Shown here: positions 18,550 to 26,514 of the stretch, piece after piece | Numbering within the stretch: the stretch's first letter is position 1 | Layout: the number at the start of each line of letters is the position of its first letter | DNA from: Thermohahella caldifontis | GTDB lineage: Bacteria > Pseudomonadota > Gammaproteobacteria > Pseudomonadales > Oleiphilaceae | Direction of reading: 5' to 3' | NCBI RefSeq assembly: GCF_041153465.1 | Contig: NZ_CP154858.1 | Coordinates: 2,728,001-2,792,000, forward strand | DNA length: 64,000 nt | Notes under the pieces: model-generated | Database searches by the model: none | What the model was told of the DNA's origin: nothing | Seen by the model: only the letters and a program-made list of their open reading frames with translations | Position numbers and translations under genes: made by a program

Positions 18550-18954
18550 TCACTCCGGATTCTGAGAATGTTTCAGTGCCTGAAGGTGACGCCTTTCCCG
18601 CTTGTTGGGGCGGCGTGCGGGGGGATGCTGGGACAACAGCATCGCCTTGCGTTCAATGGCCATGCGGGCCCGCTTTTCCTTGCTGGCTTCGGTTTCTTCG
18701 TAAAGGGCCTGGGCCAGTGGTGCGCTCAGGCGCTTTTCGGACAGCGCCAGCACGATAACCGTCCATTCTTCCCAGCCCCGGCGAATGGTCAGCTCGGTGC
18801 CGGGTTCAATGGAGCGGCCGGGCTTGGCGCGCTGGCCGTTGCAGTGCACCTTGCCGCCTTCGATGGCTTCCTTGGCCAGTGTCCGTGTCTTGAAGAAACG
18901 GGCGGCCCAAAGCCACTTGTCCAGCCGGACGCGTTCCGGTTGTGTCGTGCTCAT
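18550..18954 (-). CDS. hslR: Ribosome-associated heat shock protein Hsp15
   Basis: 134 residues. An S4 RNA-binding domain at the N-terminus (RLDKWLWAARFFKTRTLAKEAIEGGKVHCNG) is followed by a basic C-terminal tail (RRPNKRERRHLQALK). Hsp15 binds free 50S subunits that still carry nascent chains. The start overlaps the yrfG end by 4 bp, indicating translational coupling. Confidence 0.95.
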   Translation of the reverse strand: MSTTQPERVRLDKWLWAARFFKTRTLAKEAIEGGKVHCNGQRAKPGRSIEPGTELTIRRGWEEWTVIVLALSEKRLSAPLAQALYEETEASKEKRARMAIERKAMLLSQHPPARRPNKRERRHLQALKHSQNPE

Positions 18955-19613
18955 GGATTCTCCGCGGGCAGGATTTCGCTGAACGACAGGATACCATTAA
19001 ATGGCCCGGGTGGCTGAGGGGCCTGTCGGCTGTCCGGCGTGCGAACGTGAATCAGATGCCTGATGCCGTACCTGTGGGCGGCGTGCAGCACGGGCAGGCT
19101 GTCGTCAACAAAAAGCGTGCGTTCCGGGTTGAAAGGCTCAATCTTGTGCAGGGCGTGCCAGAACGCCTGATCTTCCTTGGGAGCGCCCAGATCGTGGGAC
19201 ACGACAATGCGATCCACCCATTTGTCCAGACCCGTGCGCTGCAGCTTGAGTCTCACCACCTTGCCGTGGGCATTGGTGGCGAGGACCACACGTTTGCCCA
19301 TCTCGTGCAGCTTTTCGAGAAAATGACGGGCATCTTCCCGGTAGCGGATCAGGTGGCTCACTTCCATCTTCAGGCTGAGGATGTCCAGCCCGAGCTCGCG
19401 AGTCCAGTAGTCCACACAGTACCAGTTGAGTGTGCCCGCCTCGCGGGTGTAGGCTGCCTTGAGCCGGTTGCGGGCCTCTTCTTCCGGTATGGCCCTGAGC
19501 TCCGCGTAGCGTCGCGGCAGGTGGCTGAGCCAGAAGTGGTTATCAAAGTAAAGATCCAGTAGAGTACCGTCCATGTCCAGCAGGACGGTATCAATATGAT
19601 TCCAGTCTGTCAT
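18951..19613 (-). CDS. yrfG: HAD-family GMP/IMP nucleotidase YrfG
   Basis: 220 residues from ATG 19613 (MTDWNHIDTVLLDMDGTLLD). HAD motif I DMDGTLLD, motif II ATNAHG, a Lys region and motif III FVDDSLPVL are present. The E. coli homologue dephosphorylates purine nucleotides. An upstream in-frame start at 19643 is possible; a weak minus-strand promoter (TTGAGC, 17 bp, CATCAT) just upstream favours the shorter form. First gene of the operon with hslR and hslO, divergent from cysQ. Confidence 0.88.
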   Translation of the reverse strand: MTDWNHIDTVLLDMDGTLLDLYFDNHFWLSHLPRRYAELRAIPEEEARNRLKAAYTREAGTLNWYCVDYWTRELGLDILSLKMEVSHLIRYREDARHFLEKLHEMGKRVVLATNAHGKVVRLKLQRTGLDKWVDRIVVSHDLGAPKEDQAFWHALHKIEPFNPERTLFVDDSLPVLHAAHRYGIRHLIHVRTPDSRQAPQPPGPFNGILSFSEILPAENP

Positions 19614-19675
19614 GCGCGTGTTGGCCCGAGAGAAAACCTGCATGATGGCAAAGTGTACGTGGAGGCTCAAGTCAG

Positions 19676-20515
19676 GTGAACCCGGAACAGATCAGCAGTC
19701 TGGTGGGTGAGGTGGAAGCGCTGGTGCAGCAGGCCGGTCGTGCCATCCTTCCCATCTACAGTGACGAATCCCGCTGGCAGGTGGAAACAAAGGCGGACGA
19801 CTCTCCGCTGACGCAGGCGGACCTTGCCGCGCACCGGATTCTCGACCCTGGGCTGTCCGCGCTGGGCGCCGGCTGGCCGGTGCTGTCGGAAGAGTCCGAG
19901 TCGGTGCCCTGGCCGGAGCGCCGTCAGTGGACCACCTACTGGCTGGTCGATCCCCTGGATGGCACGAAGGAGTTTGTGGGGCGCACCGGCGAATTCACCG
20001 TCAACGTGGCGCTGATTCATGACCACCGGCCGGTTCTGGGAGTAGTGGGGGTACCGCTGGACGGCACGCTCTATACCGGAGTCAACCTGGGTTCGCCCGT
20101 TGCTTGGCGTCTGCAGGAAGGAAAGCGGGCGCAAATCAGGGTCTCGCCGCCTGCATCACCGATCCGGCTGCTGGCCAGCCGGCGCAGTGGCGTGGATGCG
20201 GTGGATGACTTGCTGGAGCGCCTTCAGTCCCGCGGGCAGTCCGTGGAAAAGGTCAGCGCCGGCAGCTCGCTCAAGTTGTGCCGCATTGCCGAAGGTCGGG
20301 CCGATGTCTATCCCCGGCTGGCACCCACGAGTGAATGGGATACGGCAGCGGCGCAGGCCGTGCTGGAAGCCGCGGGCGGCCGGGTCACGGATCTGCAGGG
20401 GGAGCCGCTGCGCTACAATACGAAAGACAGCCTGCTCAACCCGCACTTTATCTGTACGGGAGGCAGGCCGGATCTTTGGTCAGTCTGGCTGGACGGGCTG
20501 TTTACTCACCCGTGA
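19676..20515 (+). CDS. cysQ: 3'(2'),5'-bisphosphate nucleotidase CysQ
   Basis: 279 residues, GTG start. An inositol-phosphatase-fold enzyme with the metal motifs LSEESE, WLVDPLDGTKEF and SEWDTAAAQAVLEAAGG. It hydrolyses 3'-phosphoadenosine 5'-phosphate, protecting sulfate assimilation. Divergent from yrfG; its 3' end overlaps the convergent small membrane-protein gene by 14 bp. Confidence 0.93.
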   Translation: MNPEQISSLVGEVEALVQQAGRAILPIYSDESRWQVETKADDSPLTQADLAAHRILDPGLSALGAGWPVLSEESESVPWPERRQWTTYWLVDPLDGTKEFVGRTGEFTVNVALIHDHRPVLGVVGVPLDGTLYTGVNLGSPVAWRLQEGKRAQIRVSPPASPIRLLASRRSGVDAVDDLLERLQSRGQSVEKVSAGSSLKLCRIAEGRADVYPRLAPTSEWDTAAAQAVLEAAGGRVTDLQGEPLRYNTKDSLLNPHFICTGGRPDLWSVWLDGLFTHP

Positions 20516-20831
20516 AAATGACTTCCTTCTTGCGGCCGACCTTGGTGCAACCCAGGCAGCGCACGAAAGTGGCCTTTGCGGGGCCGGTCACCAAGGTGTC
20601 CGCAGCTTCCTTCGCATTGCCGCCGGCCAGTGAGAAAGGCAGTGATACCACGTAGACGGCCGCACCGGCGACTGTGGTTGCCAGCAGAACGGGCCGTGCA
20701 AAGACGGCGTCACCCAGCATGGCCAGGGCAGAAGGTTTTTCCTCCAGGACTTCCGAATAGCCGGTTGTCGGCAGCACCAGAACCAGTGCGGCCATCAGGG
20801 GAAGGATTCGGCGGAGGGAACGCTTGATCAT
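20502..20831 (-). CDS. Small conserved membrane protein of unknown function
   Basis: 109 residues from ATG 20831 (MIKRSLRRILPLM). N-terminal signal or anchor (PLMAALVLVLPTTGYS) and one further hydrophobic segment, LLATTVAGAAVYVVSLPFSL, followed by a Gly/Asn-rich turn and a short tail with CLGC. The pattern GDAVFARPVLL...SLPFSLAGGN recurs in small gammaproteobacterial proteins of unknown role (recollection, not searched). No function assigned. Confidence 0.7.
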   Translation of the reverse strand: MIKRSLRRILPLMAALVLVLPTTGYSEVLEEKPSALAMLGDAVFARPVLLATTVAGAAVYVVSLPFSLAGGNAKEAADTLVTGPAKATFVRCLGCTKVGRKKEVIFTGE

Positions 20832-20974
20832 GTGTAGTCTCCCAAAGTGCTCCATGACGTCTGAATCTAACTATAACAGGTTCGCGACCGAATGCTATTT
20901 TTCTGCAATCCCTTTCGGGTTTCTTTCTGTAACACTTTGACCGCCTTCAAACTTTTGAGGTGCGTTCGTCCCCC

Positions 20975-21789
20975 TCAGCGCTGGCAGGCGGGGCAAAAGA
21001 CGGAGGCCCTGCCCCCCAGCCGGACAAGTCTGAGCACATGGCCGCAGGTGATGCAGGGCTCCCCTTCACGCCCGTAGGCCTGAAGTGTCTGGGCAAAGTA
21101 ACCCGGCTTGCCGTCGCTCTGCACGAAATCCCTCAGGGTGGTACCGCCCTGTGCCAGTGCTTCATGCAGCACGGTCCTGATGACTTCGGCGAGGCGGTCG
21201 TAGCGGGCGGCACTGATGCGGCCTGCGGCCCGGTCCGGACGGATGCCGGCGCGAAACAGTGCCTCGGTGGCGTAAATGTTGCCCACACCGACCACCACGC
21301 GCTGATCCATGATGAAGTTCTTGACCGGCTGCCGCCGGTTGCGTGACAGCCGGTACAGGTGCTCGCCCGAAAATGCCGTCGACAGGGGTTCGGGGCCCAG
21401 ATGGGCCAGCAGGGGATGTGCCGGCAACGTCTCGGACCGGGTCAGGACAAAACCGCCAAAACGGCGCGGATCGTGATAGACCAGATGCGTCGTGCCGAAA
21501 GACAGGATGACATGATCATGGGGGCGGAGATCCGGCGTCCGGGTCTGAATGCGCAGTGATCCCGACATGCCCAGATGTACGATGAGCGTGTCCGGGCCGA
21601 AGTCCAGCAACAGGTACTTGGCCCGGCGCCCGACAGTTTGCAGCCGGCTTCCACGCAGGGCGTCCAGCGCCGCAGGATCCGGAGCATGTCGCAGGCGCGG
21701 GTTGCGGATCCGGACGTCCGTCAGGACCTGTCCGGCAACATGGGGGAGATGCCGGCACGGGTGGTTTCAACTTCGGGCAGTTCAGGCAT
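20975..21789 (-). pseudogene. mutM: Formamidopyrimidine-DNA glycosylase, frameshifted and separated from its leader by an IS
   Basis: The N-terminus MPELPEVETTRAGIS (catalytic Pro2 and Glu3) starts at 21789, then hits a stop after about 22 codons. The next frame continues with VLTDVRIRNPRLR, RRAKYLLLDFG, HLGMSGSLRI and QGGTTLRDF and ends in an intact zinc finger (CITC...CPAC). One base is missing near 21727-21731, at AGGTCC on the coding strand. An IS1202-like element ends 12 bp upstream of the start codon and so separates mutM from the sequence that was its promoter and leader, now beyond 23150. MutM excises 8-oxoguanine. As sequenced the gene should be non-functional. Confidence 0.88.
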
Positions 21790-21801
21790 GGTGGCGAGGG
21801 C
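21785..21801. repeat. Target-site duplication, left copy (17 bp; up to 20 bp)
   Basis: GGCATGGTGGCGAGGGC here is repeated exactly at 23150-23166, flanking the insertion element. The match extends to 20 bp (21783-21802 and 23148-23167) because the element ends happen to agree with the flanks. It includes the mutM start codon on the minus strand. Confidence 0.9.
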
Positions 21802-21838
21802 TGTTAGCAACAAATAGAACTGTCCGGTTTTGTAGCAC
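21802..21838. repeat. Left terminal inverted repeat of the insertion element
   Basis: Begins TGTT and contains AACTGTCCGG followed two bases later by TTGTAGCAC. Imperfect inverted copy of 23114-23149. A second TGTCCG lies just inside (about 21845), as it does at the other end, giving subterminal repeats that the transposase may bind. Confidence 0.85.
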
Positions 21839-21868
21839 ATAAACTGTCCGCTTTGGGTCCACTGATGA

Positions 21869-23074
21869 TCAGACTTGGCAGCGGACGTTGGCCGGTGCCT
21901 GATCAATAGGTTCGAGGGGGTCGAAGGGCAGGCCTTCTGGGGTGTAACTGGCCAGTCTTCTGGGGCCGTGGAAGATCGCCAGGGAGCGATCAGGATAACG
22001 GTGTACCCGAACCTTGGCCTTGACGTAATGGCGCCGATAGCGGTCGGCAGGGATCTGCAGCTTGAGTCCCTCGAACGAGACGCAGTTGTCCTTGTTCACG
22101 GTGCGTTCGTACTGCTCACACAGGATGTCGTCCAGTCCAGGGCCGATGAAAGGCACGAAGGCGCTGCCCTCGACGGCGGGTTTGACGCAGAACTCCCGGT
22201 TGAAGGCCGGCAGGTAGTGCTCCCGAAGGTAGCGGTTGGCCGCCGCCATGGTGGTAATGCCCTGGGCTGCAAGTTCCTTGGGCAGGCGTCCCTGATGGGT
22301 GGCGAACTGGCGCTCACAGCGGCCCCGGGCCTCGGGGGAATAGGCGGGGATCATCTCGACCCCGAGCTGGGCCATGGCCCTGCCGAACTGGGTGAGGTTG
22401 GACTTGTCGACCTTGCCGCCGGCCTTGGGGGTGTGCCAGTAGTGACTGCCCCGGTCGGTATAGAGGCTCGAGGGAAGGCCGTGATCGGTGATGACCTCTC
22501 GCATGGCCTGGAAGCTCGAAGCCGTGCCTTCCTCCTCGACGAAGAACATGGAGTAGTGCTCAGAGGTGGCGTCATCGAAGGTGATGATCAGATCCCAGTG
22601 GTGGCCGGGAACCCATTCGTGGGTGGAGCCATCCTGGTGGAGCATCATGCCGACCATGGGCGCCCGCTCGCGGCGTCGACGATGCTTACCCCGAGCCGGT
22701 GCCTTCTTGACCAGGCCTGCCTTCTGCAAGGTGTTCCGTACCCAGGTATAGCTGCGTGTGCCGCCGTGACGGTCGCGGTAGAAGCTGTAGAAGTGTTTGA
22801 TGTTCCAGCCGTCGTAGCGCTCCTTGTAGAGCGCCTCGAGGCGTAGAACCTCATCCACCGGGGCCTTGCGGTGGGAAACCTGACTCAGGCGCTTGTCGAT
22901 CAGGCCGTCGAGGCCCTCCTCCTCGTAGCGGTCGATATAGCGCCGGAAGGTCCGCTCACAGACCCCCAGCAGCCGCGCCGCCTCTTCCTGGGTCAGCCGT
23001 TTCTCGGTCCATCCCGTATAGGCTTCTTCGAATCGCATTTTCCGGATCTCCTGTAGCAGTTCTGTCCGTCTCAT
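21869..23074 (-). CDS. IS1202/ISNCY-type DDE transposase
   Basis: 401 residues with an ideal AAGGAGGTG ribosome-binding site. The N-terminal helix-turn-helix (RLTQEEAARLLGVCERTFRRYI) is followed by an integrase-core domain. Likely catalytic residues are the Asp in LIITFDDATS, the Asp in LYTDRGSHY and the Glu in PEARGRCER. The C-terminal beta domain includes LKLQIPADRYRRHYVKAKVRV. Uninterrupted frame, so probably functional. Confidence 0.9.
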   Translation of the reverse strand: MRRTELLQEIRKMRFEEAYTGWTEKRLTQEEAARLLGVCERTFRRYIDRYEEEGLDGLIDKRLSQVSHRKAPVDEVLRLEALYKERYDGWNIKHFYSFYRDRHGGTRSYTWVRNTLQKAGLVKKAPARGKHRRRRERAPMVGMMLHQDGSTHEWVPGHHWDLIITFDDATSEHYSMFFVEEEGTASSFQAMREVITDHGLPSSLYTDRGSHYWHTPKAGGKVDKSNLTQFGRAMAQLGVEMIPAYSPEARGRCERQFATHQGRLPKELAAQGITTMAAANRYLREHYLPAFNREFCVKPAVEGSAFVPFIGPGLDDILCEQYERTVNKDNCVSFEGLKLQIPADRYRRHYVKAKVRVHRYPDRSLAIFHGPRRLASYTPEGLPFDPLEPIDQAPANVRCQV

Positions 23075-23113
23075 GGCTCACCTCCTTGGTGATCATGAAA
23101 CCGGACAAATCAC

Positions 23114-23149
23114 GTGCTACAAGTCCGGACAGTTTATTTGCTCCCAACA
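23114..23149. repeat. Right terminal inverted repeat of the insertion element
   Basis: Reads, on the minus strand from the outside, TGTTGGGAGCAAATA then AACTGTCCGG, two bases and TTGTAGCAC; it matches the left end with one gap and a few mismatches. Confidence 0.85.
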
Positions 23150-23166
23150 GGCATGGTGGCGAGGGC
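23150..23166. repeat. Target-site duplication, right copy
   Basis: Exact second copy of GGCATGGTGGCGAGGGC. The bases beyond it (23167-23227) are the original mutM upstream region, including AAGGA on the minus strand at about 23169-23175, and are now shared only with the divergent hydantoinase-type gene. Confidence 0.9.
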
Positions 23167-23227
23167 TTTTCCTTCAGGGGCTGTGAGTTTAACCTGTTGC
23201 TCCGGATCTGAAAACGGGAGACAACCA

Positions 23228-25201
23228 ATGCGGCGCATACGGCTGGGCGTGGATACCGGCGGCACCTTTACGGATTTTGTGGTACTGGATGACGACGGCA
23301 TTCGTGTGCACAAGGTGCTGTCCACTCCCGAAGCGCCCGAGCGTGCCATTCTGCAGGGGATTCGTGAACTGGGGCTGGAGGCCGCCATGCAGGCCGGGCA
23401 CATCCATATGGTGCATGGCTCCACCGTGGCGACCAATGCGGCCCTGGAAAACAAGGGGGTGCCGGTAGCCTGGGTCACCAATGCCGGATTCGAGGACATA
23501 CTGACCATCGGTCGTCAGGCCAGGCGAACCCTTTACGATTTCCGGCAGGCGGCCGAAGCGCCGCCCGTCCCCCGTTCCCACTGCATCGGGGTCGCCGCCC
23601 GCATGGACGCCCGGGGGCAGGAGGTGGTTGCGCTGTCGGCTGACGAGGTGGCGGCGGTGATTGCCGCCGTGCGTGATCTGGGCGTGCGGGCCGTTGCCAT
23701 CTGTTTCTTGTTCAGCTGGCAGAATCCGGAACATGAGCAGAGGCTGGCCGAAGCACTGCGACGCGCCTTGCCTGATGTGTTTGTCTGTGCCTCCCATGAG
23801 GTGCTGCCGGAAATACAGGAATACGAACGGGGCATGGCCACCTGGATGAATGCCTGGCTGGGCCCGGTGGTGCGCGGCTATCTGCAGCGTCTGCGGGACG
23901 CCGTGGCGCCCTCCCGGGTGGACATCATGCAAAGCAGTGCCGGTGTCGGCGACGTGGATCAGGTGGCCGACAGGGCAGTCAATCTCCTGCTGTCGGGACC
24001 GGCCGGGGGGCTGGCCGCCGCGCAGGCCGTGCAGCGGCAGCTTGCGCTGCCAGGCATGTTGACGTTTGACATGGGAGGCACGTCCACGGATGTGGCAATG
24101 CTGCAGGAAGGCCTCACCCTGACCCGGGACGGGCGCATCCGCGACTGGCCCGTGGCGGTACCCATGGTGGACATGCATACCATCGGTGCGGGCGGCGGCT
24201 CCCTGATCTGGCTGGATGCGGGCGGTATGCTTCAGGTCGGGCCGGAATCGGCGGGCGCCCTGCCTGGACCGGCCTGCTATGGTCGCGGCGGCATGCAACC
24301 GACCATAACGGATGCTCATGTGGTGCTGGGCACGCTGCCTGCCTTCACGCGACTGGGCGGCCACATGACTGTGGACGTGGATGCCGCACGCAGGGCATTC
24401 GCTCCCCTCGCGGCCGCCATGCAGACCGACGTGGAGACAGTGGCTGCCGGCGCGCTGGCCATTGCCACGGAGCACATGGCCCAGGCGCTGCGGGTGATTT
24501 CGCTGTATCGGGGACACGACCCGCGCGCGTATGCCCTGTGCTGCTTTGGCGGTGCAGGCGGACTGCATGTGTGTGACCTGGCCGAGGCGCTGGGCATGCA
24601 GCGTGCCGTGGTGCCGGAGATGGCCGGCGTGTTGTCGGCGCTGGGGATGCTGGCCGCGCCCAGGGAATATGTCCTGACACATAGTGTCAATCAGCCCTGG
24701 CCGCCGGACGAGCAGACCCGGAGCCGGATGCGGGAACTGAGGGAGACGCTGGTTCAGACCGGCCGCCGCAGGCTGGGGCATCCGGAGGCTGAAGTCCGGG
24801 TCAGGCTGCACCTGCGCTATGTGGGTCAGACGCATGCGCTGGTTGTACCGGCCGATGACTGGTCGGCGGTATCCGAGCGGTTCCGGGACGCGCATCAGAG
24901 CGCATACGGGTTTGTGATGAACCGTCCCATCGAGTGTGTCAGCATGGAGGTGGCCGTGCGTGAGGCCTCGCCATCCCTGACCTGGCCGGTCACCGTGGTG
25001 CCCGGGCGCACACCACAATTTCAGACGGTTCATGGTCAGGCACGGCCGGTTCCGGTATGGCCGCGGCAGGCGCTGGCACCGGGACAGACGCTCTCCGGGC
25101 CGGCCATCGTGACCGATGCAGTGGGTACGCTGTGGCTGAAACCGGGGTGGATACTGGCGCGGCACGCATTGGGTCATCTGCAATTGCGGCGCGACCGATA
25201 A
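23228..25201 (+). CDS. Hydantoinase/oxoprolinase family protein (HyuA-like)
   Basis: 657 residues from ATG 23228 (MRRIRLGVDTGGTFTDFVVLDD), GGAG 7 bp upstream; the in-frame ATG at 23114 lies inside the IS end and is rejected. Family motifs: the N-terminal phosphate-binding DTGGTFTDF, VHGSTVATNAALE, FDMGGTSTDVA and IGAGGGSL. Members hydrolyse hydantoins or 5-oxoproline, or carboxylate acetone, with ATP. The usual HyuB partner is not adjacent, so the substrate is open. Before the IS arrived it was divergent to mutM across about 60 bp. Confidence 0.85.
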   Translation: MRRIRLGVDTGGTFTDFVVLDDDGIRVHKVLSTPEAPERAILQGIRELGLEAAMQAGHIHMVHGSTVATNAALENKGVPVAWVTNAGFEDILTIGRQARRTLYDFRQAAEAPPVPRSHCIGVAARMDARGQEVVALSADEVAAVIAAVRDLGVRAVAICFLFSWQNPEHEQRLAEALRRALPDVFVCASHEVLPEIQEYERGMATWMNAWLGPVVRGYLQRLRDAVAPSRVDIMQSSAGVGDVDQVADRAVNLLLSGPAGGLAAAQAVQRQLALPGMLTFDMGGTSTDVAMLQEGLTLTRDGRIRDWPVAVPMVDMHTIGAGGGSLIWLDAGGMLQVGPESAGALPGPACYGRGGMQPTITDAHVVLGTLPAFTRLGGHMTVDVDAARRAFAPLAAAMQTDVETVAAGALAIATEHMAQALRVISLYRGHDPRAYALCCFGGAGGLHVCDLAEALGMQRAVVPEMAGVLSALGMLAAPREYVLTHSVNQPWPPDEQTRSRMRELRETLVQTGRRRLGHPEAEVRVRLHLRYVGQTHALVVPADDWSAVSERFRDAHQSAYGFVMNRPIECVSMEVAVREASPSLTWPVTVVPGRTPQFQTVHGQARPVPVWPRQALAPGQTLSGPAIVTDAVGTLWLKPGWILARHALGHLQLRRDR

Positions 25202-25231
25202 CCAAAAATTCATGGTCGTTTTCCGGATTTC

Positions 25232-25249
25232 AGCGTACACTTGTAAACT
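25232..25249 (+). promoter_or_regulatory. FabR/DesT-like operator upstream of the desaturase
   Basis: AGCGTACACTTGTAAACT. The left half AGCGTACA and the central spacing agree with the palindrome in front of fabA (54066-54083). A wider inverted repeat GATTTCAGCGT / ACACTGAAATC (25226-25236 and 25256-25266) encloses it. TetR-type regulators FabR and DesT control unsaturated fatty acid genes through palindromes of this kind. Inferred from pattern only. Confidence 0.55.
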
Positions 25250-25277
25250 CAAGCAACACTGAAATCTGGAGAACACC

Positions 25278-26456
25278 TTGTCTATTCTGGAAGGTCTGTT
25301 GGGTCTGAGTCCCTGGCAGGTCGCAATCACCGGTCTGATCGCCGTTCAGATCACCATCCTCAGCATTACCCTCTATCTGCATCGACACAGCGCCCACAAT
25401 GCTCTTGAGCTGCATCCGGTGCTGAGTCATTTCTTCCGGTTCTGGCTGTGGCTGACCACCGGCCAGAACACCCGTGAGTGGACAGCCATTCACCGCAAGC
25501 ACCATGCCCGCTGCGAAACCGATGAAGATCCCCACAGCCCGGTGGCCAAGGGGATCTGGACAGTGCTGTCCAGGGGTTACGAGCTTTACAAGGCCGCAGC
25601 CACGCCCGAAACGCTGGAGCGCTATGGCAAGGGGACGCCGGATGACTGGATCGAACGCAACGTCTATAGCCGTTATCCCACACTGGGCGTGGTTCTGCTG
25701 CTGGGTATCGACTTGCTGCTGTTCGGCGTTTACGGCATCACGCTCTGGGCCGTCCAGATGCTGTGGGTGCCCATCCATGCGGCGGGCATCATCAATGGTC
25801 TGGGCCACTGGGTGGGGTATCGCAACTTCGAAACCGCTGACAATGCGCGCAACCTGATTCCCTGGGGGCTCTGGATCGGCGGTGAGGAACTGCACAACAA
25901 TCACCATGCCTATCCCAACTCGGCCCGTCTTTCCGTAAAGCGCTGGGAAGTGGATATCGGCTGGCTGTGGATCCGCCTCTTCCAGATGCTGGGGCTCGCC
26001 CGTCCGCGGTTTGTCGCACCCGTCGCCACCTATGTACCGGGACGCACGGAGCTGACGGAGGATACCCTGGCAGCCATTCACAATCATCGCTACGAGATTC
26101 TGGCCCGCTTCCGCAAGCAGGTCTATGCGCCCATGGTGAAGCAGCGCCTGAGGCAGCTCTCCAGTGAGCATGTGGGTGCCCCGCTGCGTCGCCTCAAAAA
26201 GCAGCTGCTGAGCTTCCGGGAGGTGCCCGATCCCGTGCTGGTGGCACCGGTACTGGAGTCGGACCGTGTACTGGATACCCTCTGGCAGGCCCGTCAGGCG
26301 CTGCTGGATATCTGGATGAACCGCAAGATGGGTTACAAGGCCAAGCTGGAGGCCTTGCATGCCTGGTGCCAGCAGGCAGAGGCCAGTGGTGTGGAAACGC
26401 TGGAAGAGTTTGTCGTGTGGATGAAGGGGTATACGCTTTCACCCCGGACGGCTTGA
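25278..26456 (+). CDS. Membrane acyl desaturase (delta-9 type)
   Basis: 392 residues, TTG start at 25278 with GGAG 6 bp upstream. The three histidine boxes of membrane di-iron desaturases are present: HRHSAH near residue 34, HRKHH near 71 and HNNHH near 212. Hydrophobic segments lie before the first box and around residue 135-155. The C-terminal 150 residues are soluble and charged. Introduces a cis double bond into acyl-CoA or phospholipid acyl chains, requiring oxygen and a redox partner. Equivalent to the DesB/DesA class of Pseudomonas. Unsaturated lipids could thus be made by both FabA-FabB and this aerobic route. Confidence 0.9.
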   Translation: MSILEGLLGLSPWQVAITGLIAVQITILSITLYLHRHSAHNALELHPVLSHFFRFWLWLTTGQNTREWTAIHRKHHARCETDEDPHSPVAKGIWTVLSRGYELYKAAATPETLERYGKGTPDDWIERNVYSRYPTLGVVLLLGIDLLLFGVYGITLWAVQMLWVPIHAAGIINGLGHWVGYRNFETADNARNLIPWGLWIGGEELHNNHHAYPNSARLSVKRWEVDIGWLWIRLFQMLGLARPRFVAPVATYVPGRTELTEDTLAAIHNHRYEILARFRKQVYAPMVKQRLRQLSSEHVGAPLRRLKKQLLSFREVPDPVLVAPVLESDRVLDTLWQARQALLDIWMNRKMGYKAKLEALHAWCQQAEASGVETLEEFVVWMKGYTLSPRTA

Positions 26457-26514
26457 TCTGAACTCGGGGCATGGGGTAGTGTGCCGTTAATAATAACGAT
26501 CACAAGGAGCCCCT

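Larger units (their letters stand above)
21802..23149 (-). mobile_element. IS1202/ISNCY-type insertion sequence, about 1.35 kb
   Basis: Complete element: terminal inverted repeats starting TGTT, one transposase gene filling most of the length, and a 17-20 bp target duplication. Long target duplications are a reported property of the IS1202 group, which fits the transposase. It inserted between mutM and its promoter. The exact duplication and intact frame suggest a recent, possibly active copy. Only one copy is in this window. Confidence 0.88.

Noticed and set aside
21869..23074. Transposase as an IS3- or IS481-family enzyme
   Set aside because: It has an integrase core, but the TGTT ends, single frame and very long target duplication fit the IS1202 type better.
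23189..25330. 713-codon open frame on the minus strand
   Set aside because: Antisense to the hydantoinase-type gene; His/Arg/Gln-rich without motifs, typical of shadow translation.
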